Positions 29,605 through 38,258 of a DNA stretch of 64,000 nt are shown in pieces. Source of the DNA: Massilia violaceinigra (GTDB lineage Bacteria; Pseudomonadota; Gammaproteobacteria; Burkholderiales; Burkholderiaceae_D); contig NZ_CP024608.1 of the NCBI RefSeq assembly GCF_002752675.1, forward strand, positions 6,696,001 to 6,760,000, in the 5' to 3' direction. Below the pieces are notes generated by a model. That model had not been told where the DNA came from, made no database searches, and was given only the letters and a program-made list of their open reading frames with translations. Within the stretch, counting starts at the first letter, position 1. Each line of letters begins with the position of its first letter. The position numbers and the translations under genes are program-made.

Positions 29605-30371
29605 CGCCGGCGGCCATGCCGTCGCTGTCGACGCGCGAACTGAGCATCCGCTTCGGCGGGCACGTGGCGGTCAACCAGGTCACTGCCGATTTCTATCCCG
29701 GCACCCTGACCGTGATCGTCGGCCCCAACGGCGCCGGCAAGACCACCTACTTCAACCTGATGTCGGGCCAGCTGCCGGCCACTTCCGGCACGGTGTTGCT
29801 CGATGGTGCGGACATCACCCGCCATGGCGCGGCCAAGCGCACGGCGCTCGGGATCGGCCGCGCCTTCCAGCTGACCAACCTGTTTCCGCACCTGACGGTG
29901 AGCGAGAACGTGCGCCTGGCGGTGCAAAGCCGGGCGCGTATCGGCATGAATATGTTCTCGCGCTGGTCCAGCCATACCGACCTGATCGTGCGCGCCGACC
30001 ATTACCTGGAACGGGTCTCCATGGCCGGCCGGCGCGACACGCGCGTGGCCGCCCTGTCGCACGGCGACAAGCGCAAGCTCGAAGTGGCGATTCTCCTGGC
30101 CCTGGAACCGGCGGTGATGATGTTCGACGAACCGACCGCCGGCATGAGCGTGGATGAAGTACCGGTCGTGCTCGACCTGATCCACCAGGTCAAGGCCGAG
30201 CGCAACAAGACCATTTTACTGGTCGAACACAAGATGGACGTGGTGCGCTCGCTGGCCGACCGCATCATCGTCCTGCACAACGGCGCCCTGGTCGCCGACG
30301 GCAATCCGGCCGAGGTGATGGCGTCGGCCATCGTCCAGGAAGCTTATCTGGGAACGCCTGAACATGCTTAA
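29601..30371 (+). CDS. ABC-transporter ATP-binding protein, LivG-like
   Basis: A 256-residue ATPase subunit with Walker A GPNGAGKTT, signature LSHGDKRKLEVAILLAL (the LSHGE/D form usual for LivG), Walker B VMMFDEPTAGMS and the LivG-type C-terminal tail NGALVADGNPAEVMAS. The ATG at 29601 overlaps the stop of the binding-protein gene; the longer frame to 29532 is rejected. Its end overlaps livF by 8 bases. Confidence 0.92.
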   Translation: MTPAAMPSLSTRELSIRFGGHVAVNQVTADFYPGTLTVIVGPNGAGKTTYFNLMSGQLPATSGTVLLDGADITRHGAAKRTALGIGRAFQLTNLFPHLTVSENVRLAVQSRARIGMNMFSRWSSHTDLIVRADHYLERVSMAGRRDTRVAALSHGDKRKLEVAILLALEPAVMMFDEPTAGMSVDEVPVVLDLIHQVKAERNKTILLVEHKMDVVRSLADRIIVLHNGALVADGNPAEVMASAIVQEAYLGTPEHA

Positions 30372-31101
30372 CCCCATGCCTGAGCCCATCCTTCAACTGA
30401 GCGGGGTCCACACCCACATCGGCGAGTACCACATCCTGCAAGGGGTCGACCTGACGGTGCCGCGCGGCGGCCTGTCGGTGCTGCTGGGACGCAACGGCGC
30501 CGGCAAGACCACCACCCTGCGCACCATCATGGGCTTGTGGAAAGCCAGAGCCGGCACGGTGCGCTTCGACGGGCGCGACATCGCCGCCCTGCCCACCCCC
30601 GACATCGCGCAACTGGGCATCGCCTACGTGCCCGAATCGATGGCCGTGTTTTCCGACCTGACGGTGCGCGAAAACCTGTACCTGGCCGCGCGCAACGGAC
30701 CGCTCGACGAGCAGCGGGTCGAGTGGATCTTCGGCTTCTTTCCGGCGCTCAAAAAATTCTGGCACTACCCGGCCGGCAACCTGTCGGGCGGACAGAAACA
30801 GATGGTGGCGATTGCGCGCGCCATCGTCGAGCCGCGCAAGCTGCTGCTGATCGACGAGCCGACCAAGGGCCTGGCCCCGGCCATCATCCAGAGCCTGATC
30901 GCCGCCTTCCGCGAACTCAAGCAGACAGACACCACCATCCTGCTGGTCGAGCAAAACTTCAGCTTCGTCAGGCACCTGGGCGACACGGTCTCGGTGATGG
31001 ATGACGGGCGCGTGGTCCACGCCGGCGGCATGCGCGAGCTGGTCGAGGACCAGGACCTGCAGCAGCGCCTGCTCGGGCTGGCGCTGAGCTCCCATCAATG
31101 A
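30364..31101 (+). CDS. ABC-transporter ATP-binding protein, LivF-like
   Basis: A 245-residue ATPase subunit pairing with the LivG-like subunit. Walker A is GRNGAGKTT, the signature is LSGGQKQMVAIARAI and Walker B is LLLIDEPTKGLAP. The start overlaps the end of the LivG-like gene by 8 bases, so the two are translated in tandem. Length and motifs are normal for LivF. Confidence 0.92.
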   Translation: MLNPMPEPILQLSGVHTHIGEYHILQGVDLTVPRGGLSVLLGRNGAGKTTTLRTIMGLWKARAGTVRFDGRDIAALPTPDIAQLGIAYVPESMAVFSDLTVRENLYLAARNGPLDEQRVEWIFGFFPALKKFWHYPAGNLSGGQKQMVAIARAIVEPRKLLLIDEPTKGLAPAIIQSLIAAFRELKQTDTTILLVEQNFSFVRHLGDTVSVMDDGRVVHAGGMRELVEDQDLQQRLLGLALSSHQ

Positions 31102-31114
31102 ACCTGCACCCATC

Positions 31115-32194
31115 ATGAACACGGAGACCAACCACGTGACCACCAAATCACCGCCGGTGAGCGGCGCCACCGCGCTGCCCGCCGCCCCGGCCGCATCAAG
31201 CGATACCCCGCTGCAGGCCGCCAGACGCGACATCGCGCCCCTGCTGCTGGTGCCCGCGCTGATCCTGCTCGTGCTGCCGCTGGTGGGCAGCTTTCCCACC
31301 TGGGTCACCCTGACCATCGCCGGCCTGGCGATGGGCATGATGATCTTCATCATGGCCAGCGGACTGACGCTCGTGTTCGGCCTGATGGACGTGCTCAACT
31401 TCGGCCACGGCGCCTTCGTCTCGGTCGGCGCCTACGCCGCCACCATGGTCCTCATTCCCATGCGCGGCTGGCTCGAGGTCGATTCGCTGCTGATCAACCT
31501 GGGCGTGCTGGGCCTGGCCATTGCGGTGGCCATGCTCTCCACCGCGCTGCTCGGCTGGGCCTTCGAGCGCATCATCATCGCACCCGTGTACGGCCAGCAT
31601 CTCAAACAGATCCTGATCACCATGGGCGGCATGATCGTGGCCGAGCAGCTGATCAACGTGATCTGGGGCGCCGAGCAGATTCCCCTGCCGCTGCCGGCCA
31701 GCCTGCGCGGGGCGGTGATGCTGGGCGACGCGGCGGTCGAGAAATACCGGCTGGTGGCGGTCGTGATCGGCCTGCTGGTGTTCGCGGCCATGTTCCTGGT
31801 GCTCAACCGCACCAAGATCGGCCTGCTGATCCGCGCCGGCGTCGAAAACCGCGAAATGGTCGAGGCCATGGGCTACCGCATCCGGCGCCTGTTCGTGGCC
31901 GTGTTCGCGGCCGGTTCGGCGCTGGCGGGCCTGGGCGGCGTGCTGTGGGGGCTGTACAAGGAAACCCTGAGCGCGGCCATGGGCGGCGAAATCATGGTGA
32001 TGATTTTTATCGTCATCATCATCGGCGGGCTCGGCTCGGTCGGCGGCTGCTTCATCGGCGCGCTGCTGATGGCCCTGGTAGCCAACTATGCCGGCTTCCT
32101 GGCGCCCAAGTTCGCGCTGGTGTCGCACATCGTGCTGATGATCGCCATTTTGCTGTGGCGTCCGGCCGGCCTGTTTTCCAACCTGCGCCGTTAA
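31115..32194 (+). CDS. ABC-transporter permease, LivH-like
   Basis: A 359-residue inner-membrane permease with about eight hydrophobic segments. It has the LivH features GLTLVFGLMDVLNFGHGAF near the first third and MVMIFIVIIIGGLGSVGGCF near the end. The N-terminal ~45 residues form a hydrophilic Ala/Pro/Thr-rich extension before the first membrane segment. It follows the LivF-like gene by 13 bases and precedes the LivM-like gene by 9. Confidence 0.92.
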   Translation: MNTETNHVTTKSPPVSGATALPAAPAASSDTPLQAARRDIAPLLLVPALILLVLPLVGSFPTWVTLTIAGLAMGMMIFIMASGLTLVFGLMDVLNFGHGAFVSVGAYAATMVLIPMRGWLEVDSLLINLGVLGLAIAVAMLSTALLGWAFERIIIAPVYGQHLKQILITMGGMIVAEQLINVIWGAEQIPLPLPASLRGAVMLGDAAVEKYRLVAVVIGLLVFAAMFLVLNRTKIGLLIRAGVENREMVEAMGYRIRRLFVAVFAAGSALAGLGGVLWGLYKETLSAAMGGEIMVMIFIVIIIGGLGSVGGCFIGALLMALVANYAGFLAPKFALVSHIVLMIAILLWRPAGLFSNLRR

Positions 32195-32203
32195 GGAACG
32201 ACG

Positions 32204-33286
32204 ATGCTCAATCACTTGTTATCCGGCGACCTGCCGCGCAGCCGGGCCTTGGCCGCCACCCTGCTGCTGATCCTGCTGGGACTGGCACTGGCGCCTTTCC
32301 TGACCAGCGGCGCGCGCCCGCTCAACACCGCCGCCACCATCTGCATCTATATCGTGCTGGTGGCGTCCTACGACTTGCTGCTCGGTTACACCGGCATTGT
32401 GTCGTTCGCCCACACCATGTTTTTCGGCATCGGCGCCTACGGGGTCGGACTGGGCCTGTCGAGCGGCGAGCCGACCTGGGGCGCGGCCTTCATCGGCCTG
32501 CTGCTGGCCCTGCTGCTCACCCTGGTGCTGGCCCTGGTGGTGGGCCTGTTCGCGCTGCGCGTGCGCGCCATTTTCTACGCCATGATCACGCTGGCGGTCG
32601 CCTCTTCGTTTGCCGTGCTCGCCTCGCAACTGTCCGACCTGACCGGCGGCGAAGACGGCAAGACTTTCAGCGTGCCGGAATTGCTCACGCCCGGCTTTCG
32701 CCTGTTCGAGTCCGAGCTGTTCGGGCGCGCCATCGACGGCAAGCTGATCACCTACTACATCGTGTTCATCGGCTGCCTGCTACTGTTCCTGTTGCTGCTG
32801 CGGCTGGTCAATTCGCCCTTCGGACGCGTGCTGCAGGCCATCCGCGAAAACGAGTTCCGCGCCGAGGCGCTGGGCTACCGCACGGTGCTGTACCGGATCT
32901 GGGCCAACGTGCTGGCGGCGCTGGTGGCGGCCCTGGCCGGCGCGCTGATGGCGCTGTGGCTGCGCTACGTGGGGCCGAAAACCATGCTCGGCTTCGAGGT
33001 GATGACCGATATCCTGCTGATCGTGGTGATCGGCGGCATGGGCACCATGTACGGTGCGGTGGTCGGCGCGACCTTGTTCATCATCGCGCAGAATTATCTC
33101 AAGTCGCTGATGGCAGAAGGCTCGGCCGCGCTGGAAGGCGTGCCCTTTCTGGCCGAGGCGCTGCATCCGGACCGCTGGATGCTGTGGCTGGGCGTGCTGT
33201 TCGTGCTGTCGATCTACTTTTTCCCCATCGGAATCGTAGGGAAACTGCGCCTGCGAAAGATTGCCGCACGCGCAGCCGGCAAGTGA
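32204..33286 (+). CDS. ABC-transporter permease, LivM-like
   Basis: A 360-residue second permease. Recognisable LivM segments are LLLGYTGIVSFAHTMFFGIGAYG, IRENEFRAEALGYRT (the EAA-like cytosolic loop contacting the ATPases) and DILLIVVIGGMGTMYGAVVGA. It is the last gene of the importer and is followed 12 bases later by a strong terminator, marking the 3' end of the TonB-receptor unit. Confidence 0.92.
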   Translation: MLNHLLSGDLPRSRALAATLLLILLGLALAPFLTSGARPLNTAATICIYIVLVASYDLLLGYTGIVSFAHTMFFGIGAYGVGLGLSSGEPTWGAAFIGLLLALLLTLVLALVVGLFALRVRAIFYAMITLAVASSFAVLASQLSDLTGGEDGKTFSVPELLTPGFRLFESELFGRAIDGKLITYYIVFIGCLLLFLLLLRLVNSPFGRVLQAIRENEFRAEALGYRTVLYRIWANVLAALVAALAGALMALWLRYVGPKTMLGFEVMTDILLIVVIGGMGTMYGAVVGATLFIIAQNYLKSLMAEGSAALEGVPFLAEALHPDRWMLWLGVLFVLSIYFFPIGIVGKLRLRKIAARAAGK

Positions 33287-33298
33287 TTGCTTTTCACG

Positions 33299-33330
33299 GC
33301 GTCCCCGCAGCGGCGGGGACGCTTGTTTTT
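33299..33330 (+). terminator. Rho-independent terminator after the ABC importer
   Basis: GCGTCCCCGC and GCGGGGACGC form a 10-bp stem with an AGCG loop, followed by TTGTTTTT. It begins 12 bases after the LivM-like stop. The rest of 33331-33532 shows no gene. Confidence 0.88.
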
Positions 33331-33532
33331 CCTTCTTCCATACCGGCTGCATCAGCATCGCCGCGCTTCTTCATTTAAGTTCCCTCCGATTGCCCGAAAT
33401 CGCGCTTCGCACATTAAGCGCACATCAATGCTGGCGCTTCTTCCACTCCTATCATGGGATCAACCGTGGCCTCGCTGCCTGCCAGCGCGAGTGGAAGTGC
33501 CATCCCTACTGGCAACTGCTGAAAGAACGACG

Positions 33533-34225
33533 ATGAAACTAGCTCATAAACTGCTTGCCATGGCGACCATCGCCATGGCCGCCGCGCTGCCCGCTGCGTC
33601 GCACGCCATCGAACCCATCGTGGTCCTCAACGAAAATTTCAACGACATCAGCACCCTGAACGACTGGGTCCTCAACAACAAGAGCATCCCGCCGGGCCAG
33701 CCCTGGTCGCAAGGCAACGCCGGCGTGTTCCCGGCCCCCTCCGGTCCGGCCTCGTCCTATATCGCGGCCAATTTCCTGAGCGCGCAAAACGGCATGGGCA
33801 GCATCGACAACTGGCTGATCACGCCGGTGGTGACCCTGATCGGCCCCAGCGAGCTATCGTTTTTCACGCGCTCGGCCAGCGCGTCCGGCTTCGGCGACAC
33901 GCTCGAAGTGCGCTTTTCGCCGGGCAGCGGCACCGATACCGGCAGCTTCAACACCGTGCTCGGGGTGCTCGGCGGCATATCGGCCTATCCCACGGTCTGG
34001 CAGCAAGTCATTTCCAGCCTCGACCATGAAGGCCAGGGCCGTTTCGCCTTTCGTTACGCTGGCGACGCCTCAGCAGCGAACTATATTGGCATTGACGCTG
34101 TCGTAGTCACTACGGTGCCTGAACCTGGTACCTACCTGATGCTGCTGGTCGGCTTGGGCAGTCTGGCATTGCTGCGCCGAAGGCAGTTAACAATGAACGA
34201 ACCCGGGAGATTTTCAACATGTTGA
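33533..34225 (+). CDS. PEP-CTERM-anchored exported protein (choice-of-anchor J-like domain)
   Basis: A 230-residue exported protein. The signal peptide (MKLAHKLLAMATIAMAAALPAASHA) precedes a beta-rich domain with NENFNDISTLNDWVLNN and NWLITPVVTL, as in choice-of-anchor J domains. Near the C-terminus are the sorting motif VPEPGTYLMLLVGLGSLALL and an RRR cluster, the substrate signature of the exosortase/PEP-CTERM system, which links surface proteins to exopolysaccharide production. Unusually, 11-12 residues (LTMNEPGRFSTC) follow the basic cluster, and these overlap the start of the next gene. No exosortase gene is in the window. Confidence 0.88.
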   Translation: MKLAHKLLAMATIAMAAALPAASHAIEPIVVLNENFNDISTLNDWVLNNKSIPPGQPWSQGNAGVFPAPSGPASSYIAANFLSAQNGMGSIDNWLITPVVTLIGPSELSFFTRSASASGFGDTLEVRFSPGSGTDTGSFNTVLGVLGGISAYPTVWQQVISSLDHEGQGRFAFRYAGDASAANYIGIDAVVVTTVPEPGTYLMLLVGLGSLALLRRRQLTMNEPGRFSTC

Positions 34226-34596
34226 GTAGAACCCTGATCACCTGCTGCGCGCTGGCTGCCTTCTCGATGGCAGCCTCGGCCGCAGCACAAGCGGACGGCA
34301 TGGCCGTGGTGCGCGACAAGCAAACCGGACAACTACGTCCGGCCACCGCGGCCGAGCTGCGCGCGATGCAAGGCGACTTGCAGCAACCGCAGATGGCGCG
34401 TCCGCAACCGCAGGTCCAGGTGCGTGCCGACGGCACCCGCAGCGCGCCCGTGGGCGATCGCGGCATGGTGTATTCCGTCGTCGCGCGCACGCCCGACGGC
34501 AAGCTGGCCCAGCGCTGCGTGGAAGGCGAAGCCGCCGCGCAGCACGCTGTCCACGACCATGCCACACCAGCGGGGGAGCACGGCAATGAGCAATAA
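34219..34596 (+). CDS. Small exported protein with post-PEP-CTERM-1-like region
   Basis: A 125-residue protein with a signal peptide (MLSRTLITCCALAAFSMAASAAA) and a mature region with the pattern GMAVVRDKQTGQLRPATAAELRAM, which resembles the post-PEP-CTERM-1 domain found next to PEP-CTERM genes in Oxalobacteraceae. A His-rich tail (HAVHDHATPAGEHG) ends it. It overlaps the PEP-CTERM gene by 7 bases and the protease gene by 11, so the three are translationally coupled. Function unknown. Confidence 0.75.
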   Translation: MLSRTLITCCALAAFSMAASAAAQADGMAVVRDKQTGQLRPATAAELRAMQGDLQQPQMARPQPQVQVRADGTRSAPVGDRGMVYSVVARTPDGKLAQRCVEGEAAAQHAVHDHATPAGEHGNEQ

Positions 34597-36019
34597 GCGC
34601 CCCCTCCTGCGGCGCGCGGCCGCCGCCCTCGCTGTTTTCTGCTGCACCCTCGGTGGCGCCCACGCGGCGACGACCATCACCATCGTTAACACCAACGGGC
34701 CCAATGTCGGCTTCAACGATCCCACGCCGGTGCAGCCGGTCGGGGGCAACAGCGGGCGCACGCTCGGGGCCCAGCGCCTCATTGCATTCCAGCAAGCGGC
34801 CGACATCTGGGGCCGCACGCTCACCAGCCCGGTGCCGGTCAGGGTCGCCGCCTCGTTCGAGCCGTTGCCGTGCAACGCCGACGGCGCGGTGCTCGGCGCG
34901 GCGGGCGCGGTGGAAGTGTTCAGCAATTTCCCCAACGCTCCCAAGGCCGACACCTGGTATCCGGGCGCGCTGGCCAGCAAGCTGGCCCGCACCGACCTGG
35001 CCACGCCGGGTCAGGCGCATATCCAGGCGCGCTTCAACTCGCGCCTCGGCCTGCTCCCCGATTGCATGCCCGGTTCCGGCTTCTACCTCGGGCTCGATCG
35101 CAAAGCCGGCGCGCAGATCGACCTGGTGGCCGTATTGCTGCACGAACTGGCGCATGGCCTGGGGTTCCAGAACTTCACCGACGAAAGCACCGGCGAGTTC
35201 TTCCTCGGCACACCATCGATCTGGGATTACTTCCTGGTCGATATCCGCAACAACAAAGCCTGGGTCAACATGAAAAATGACGAACGGCGCCGCTCGGCAA
35301 TTGGCGGCGCCAACCTGTCGTGGAACGGCGAACGCGTGTACAAGGTCACCTCCAAGGTGCTCGCGGCCCAGCCCCAGCTGTTGGTCAGCGGCATGGCGGC
35401 GGGCATGGCCAGCGGCGGCCACGCAGTGGGCGACGCTTCGTTCGGCCCGCAACTGGGGCAAAACGCCGTGACGGGCGAGCTGATGCCCGTGGTCGACCAG
35501 GCCAACGGCAGCGGCCTGGCCTGCACCCCGCTCAGCCCCGCCAACGCGAGGGCGGTCCGGGGCAATATCGCCCTGGTCGACCGTGGCGCGTGCACGTTCG
35601 TGACCAAGGCCCGGATTTTGCAGAACGCCGGCGCGCGCGGCATGGTGGTGGTGGAAAACACGGCCGACCCTGTCAGTGCGCTGGGCGGCGCCGATCCGGC
35701 CGTGCGCATTCCGGCGGTGCGCATCGACCGGGCGACAGGCAACCAGCTCAAGTCGGTAATGGTCCGGCGCTCGCGCACGTCGTCGGGCGTGACCGCCAGC
35801 CTCGGCGTCGATCCCGACCGGCTCTCGGGCACCGACCTGGTCCGGCGGATACGCATGTACAGTCCGGAAGTATTTTCTCCGGGCTCGTCGGTATCGCACT
35901 ATTCGGTCGATACCAAGCCGAACCAGCTGATGGAGCCAGCCATCAACACCGACCTGCTGCACGACGTCAACCCGCCGCGCGACCTGACGTATCCGCTGCT
36001 GCAGGATATCGGCTGGTGA
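34586..36019 (+). CDS. Exported PA-domain zinc-metallopeptidase-like protein
   Basis: A 477-residue exported protein: signal peptide (RRAAAALAVFCCTLGGAHA), then a domain with the zinc-peptidase motif HELAHGLGF (His186, Glu187, His190) and a protease-associated domain at about residues 270-395 (LVDRGACTFVTKARILQNAGARGMVVVEN). A later His (SVSHYSV) may serve as a further ligand. It ends with NLMEP-like QLMEPAIN and LQDIGW, the usual close of this family. It overlaps the post-PEP-CTERM-like gene by 11 bases. The substrate is unknown; processing of surface-anchored proteins is one possibility. The stop codon lies in the first unit of a tandem repeat. Confidence 0.85.
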   Translation: MSNKRPLLRRAAAALAVFCCTLGGAHAATTITIVNTNGPNVGFNDPTPVQPVGGNSGRTLGAQRLIAFQQAADIWGRTLTSPVPVRVAASFEPLPCNADGAVLGAAGAVEVFSNFPNAPKADTWYPGALASKLARTDLATPGQAHIQARFNSRLGLLPDCMPGSGFYLGLDRKAGAQIDLVAVLLHELAHGLGFQNFTDESTGEFFLGTPSIWDYFLVDIRNNKAWVNMKNDERRRSAIGGANLSWNGERVYKVTSKVLAAQPQLLVSGMAAGMASGGHAVGDASFGPQLGQNAVTGELMPVVDQANGSGLACTPLSPANARAVRGNIALVDRGACTFVTKARILQNAGARGMVVVENTADPVSALGGADPAVRIPAVRIDRATGNQLKSVMVRRSRTSSGVTASLGVDPDRLSGTDLVRRIRMYSPEVFSPGSSVSHYSVDTKPNQLMEPAINTDLLHDVNPPRDLTYPLLQDIGW

Positions 36020-36106
36020 CGCGCGGCTGGTGACGCGCGGCTGGTAAGCGCGGCTGGCAAAACCGCGGGTGGCAGAACGCGGCTGGTAATAACGCGGCTG
36101 TAAACG
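36011..36106. repeat. Degenerate tandem repeat of about 14 bp over the protease stop codon
   Basis: About seven imperfect copies of GGCTGGTGACGCGC or close variants run head to tail. The first copy contains the final Gly-Trp-stop of the protease gene. The first two units are exact and later ones drift (GGCTGGTAAGCGC, GGCTGGCAAAACCGC and so on). Confidence 0.75.
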
Positions 36107-36136
36107 CACGACGCGCTCCCTCGGGAGCGCGTCGTG
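36107..36136. terminator. Hairpin between the PA-domain protease and ppa
   Basis: CACGACGCGCTCC and GGAGCGCGTCGTG form a 13-bp perfect stem with a 4-base loop. There is no T run; it lies between convergent genes and could stop transcription from both sides. Confidence 0.5.
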
Positions 36137-36196
36137 TACTGCGGCATGCCATCTGCCGGTAGCAGGTCGCTGCCAAAGGCAACGACGCTGCAAGGC

Positions 36197-36742
36197 TTAC
36201 GCCTTGGCGGCCTTGTCTTTGTCGAACGCGGCGATGCCGTTCATGATCTCTGCCTTGGCATCTTCAGGACCGCCCCAGCCTTCGACCTTGACCCACTTGC
36301 CTGGCTCCAGATCTTTGTAGTGTTCGAAGAAGTGCTGGATCTGCTGCAGGCGCAGTTCGTTCATGTCTTCCGGCTTTTGCCAGTGCTTGTAGATCGGCAG
36401 GATCTTATCGACAGGAACCGCCAGCACCTTGGCGTCGCCGCCGGCTTCGTCGGTCATTTTCAGCACGCCGATGGCGCGGCAACGTACCACCACGCCAGGG
36501 ATCAGCGGGAACGGGGTGATGACCAGTACGTCGCACGGGTCGCCGTCGTCGGCGATCGTGTTCGGCACATAACCGTAGTTGCACGGGTAGTGCATGGCAG
36601 TGCCCATGAAACGGTCAACGAAAATCGCGCCCGATTCCTTGTCCACTTCATACTTGATCGGATCGGCATTCATCGGGATTTCGATGATCACGTTGAAATC
36701 ATTCGGCACATCGCGGCCGGCGGAAACTTTATTCAAACTCAT
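36197..36742 (-). CDS. ppa: Inorganic pyrophosphatase
   Basis: A 181-residue family I soluble pyrophosphatase that hydrolyses pyrophosphate released in biosynthesis. The metal-binding motif DGDPCDVLV is complete, along with the preceding [12 protein letters not shown] and KYEVDKESG segments. Length is normal for the bacterial hexameric enzyme. AAGGATAT precedes the ATG. It runs on the same strand as the hem genes but is separated from hemY by a 318-bp stretch containing repeat R3 and no gene. Confidence 0.96.
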   Translation of the reverse strand: MSLNKVSAGRDVPNDFNVIIEIPMNADPIKYEVDKESGAIFVDRFMGTAMHYPCNYGYVPNTIADDGDPCDVLVITPFPLIPGVVVRCRAIGVLKMTDEAGGDAKVLAVPVDKILPIYKHWQKPEDMNELRLQQIQHFFEHYKDLEPGKWVKVEGWGGPEDAKAEIMNGIAAFDKDKAAKA

Positions 36743-36922
36743 GGGATATCCTTAGATTGCTGAGGGGGTCAATGGCCGACATTATAACGAAGTTTCACGC
36801 GAGCTTGTGCATTGCAGCAAGCGTCGTCGCGCGCTTTGCGCGGGAAGATCGACTGGAGAGGGGCAAGGAAATCGGCTGGCGAGCGCACAAAAAACCACAG
36901 ACTATGCCGTAGCGTTACCCTT

Positions 36923-37044
36923 AAAACCGTCGCCCCCGCGCCAAGGCGGCCCTCGGCGGAGGCCCAAGTTCGTCCTTCAGTTGCCGGCTGTGGAGAACTT
37001 TGGCGCCCGCCGAAGGAAGCCTTGGCGCGGGCGCAACGGTTTTC
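36923..37044. repeat. Long palindromic intergenic repeat R3
   Basis: The arms beginning AAAACCGTCGCCCCCGCGCC and ending in its near reverse complement (GGCGCGGGCGCAACGGTTTT) flank a ~30-base centre. It lies directly downstream of the hemY stop and is the only gene-sized structure in the ppa/hemY gap (36743-37060). Same family as R1, R2 and R4. Confidence 0.8.
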
Positions 37045-37060
37045 AAACCAGCAGCATCGA

Positions 37061-38257
37061 TCACAAAATACTCGCCAGCGCGCACTGCCTGAAATGCGCA
37101 TTGGCTTCTTCCTGCTGGCCGAGCGCTTCGTGCATCTGCGCCAGTTTCAGGTGCGCCTCGCGCACCATGCGCGGCTCGGTCGCGTCCGACAGTGCCTGTT
37201 CCAGGTAGCGCTGAGCCTTGCCCCACAGTTTCTGCTTCAGGCACAGCGAGCCGAGCGTGAGCGCCAGTTCGGCATCGGTCGGGCGCTGCTTCATCCACGC
37301 TTCGCAATGCTCGATCTGGGCCAGCAGCGCGGGCGAACCGGCCTGCGCGGCCGCATCGCGGTAGGCGCGCACCACCCGGTCGTCCCAGCCGGCGCGCAAC
37401 GCTTCCTCGGCGCTGGTGCGCGCCTCGTCGTGCAGGCCGCGGGCATTGAGCGCCGCCGCCGCGCGTGCCGCCACGTAGGGCTTGACCCGGTCGGCGCTCG
37501 GCACGGTGGCCCACACGCGCAGGATCGATTCGGCATCGTGCGAACTATCGGACAGCAAGGCGTCGTAGGCCAGCTCGCGCAGGCGCGCCGACAGGGCCGG
37601 ATGCAGCGCCTTGTGCTTGTCGAGCGAACGCACCAGGCGCAGCACTTCCGGCCAGTTCTTGGCTTGCTGGTGCGCCTTCATCGACCATTGCAGCGCATGG
37701 ATGTGGCGCGTGCCGCTGGCATTGAGTTCGGCCACGGCGTCAAGCGCCGCCTGCGGCTGGTGATCGTCGACCAGCAATTCGGTCATGGTCATCAGGCGTG
37801 CGGTTTTGAGCGCGTTGTCGTGCACCACGCCGGCCAGCCAGTTGTCGCGCCGCGCGCCCTGGCGCATGCGGTGCGCGGCGCGGGCCCCGATCAGGGCGGC
37901 GATGCCAGCGTTTTCCGGCAGTTCGGCGGCGCGCACGGCGGCTTTTTCGGCGTGCCCGAAGCGGCCTTCGAACAGGGCCTTGAGCGCATCGCGCAAGCCC
38001 TTGTTGCCGTCGCGCTCGCGTTTGCGCTGGCGGTAGGCGGCGACCCGGCCCGGCATGCCGACGGTGGCGCGCAGGGCGCGCAGCAAGGCGTACATGACGA
38101 GGAACAGCAGTACCACGACCACGACGAAGAAATTGAGCGACATGTCGATCCGGTGCGGCGGGTAGAAAAACACCACGTTGCCCGGATTGAAGCGTGCCGT
38201 CACGGCAATGCCGATGGCCGCGGCCATCAGCGCGACTAACCAGAGAAGAAGACGCAT
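37061..38257 (-). CDS. hemY: HemY-like inner-membrane TPR protein of haem biosynthesis operon
   Basis: A 398-residue protein with two N-terminal membrane segments (LLLWLVALMAAAIGIAVTA and FFVVVVVLLFLVMYALLRA) and a helical TPR-rich remainder (for example LGSLCLKQKLWGKAQRYLEQAL). This is the proteobacterial HemY of the hemCDXY operon, distinct from the protoporphyrinogen oxidase also called HemY. The exact biochemical role is not settled. The start is one base after the hemX stop, and the gene ends the operon. Confidence 0.9.
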   Translation of the reverse strand: MRLLLWLVALMAAAIGIAVTARFNPGNVVFFYPPHRIDMSLNFFVVVVVLLFLVMYALLRALRATVGMPGRVAAYRQRKRERDGNKGLRDALKALFEGRFGHAEKAAVRAAELPENAGIAALIGARAAHRMRQGARRDNWLAGVVHDNALKTARLMTMTELLVDDHQPQAALDAVAELNASGTRHIHALQWSMKAHQQAKNWPEVLRLVRSLDKHKALHPALSARLRELAYDALLSDSSHDAESILRVWATVPSADRVKPYVAARAAAALNARGLHDEARTSAEEALRAGWDDRVVRAYRDAAAQAGSPALLAQIEHCEAWMKQRPTDAELALTLGSLCLKQKLWGKAQRYLEQALSDATEPRMVREAHLKLAQMHEALGQQEEANAHFRQCALASIL

Positions 38258-38258
38258 G

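Noticed and set aside
29601..30371. Degenerate ABC signature (LSHGD) in the LivG-like subunit
   Set aside because: LSHGE/D is the normal form in LivG proteins, so it is not a defect.
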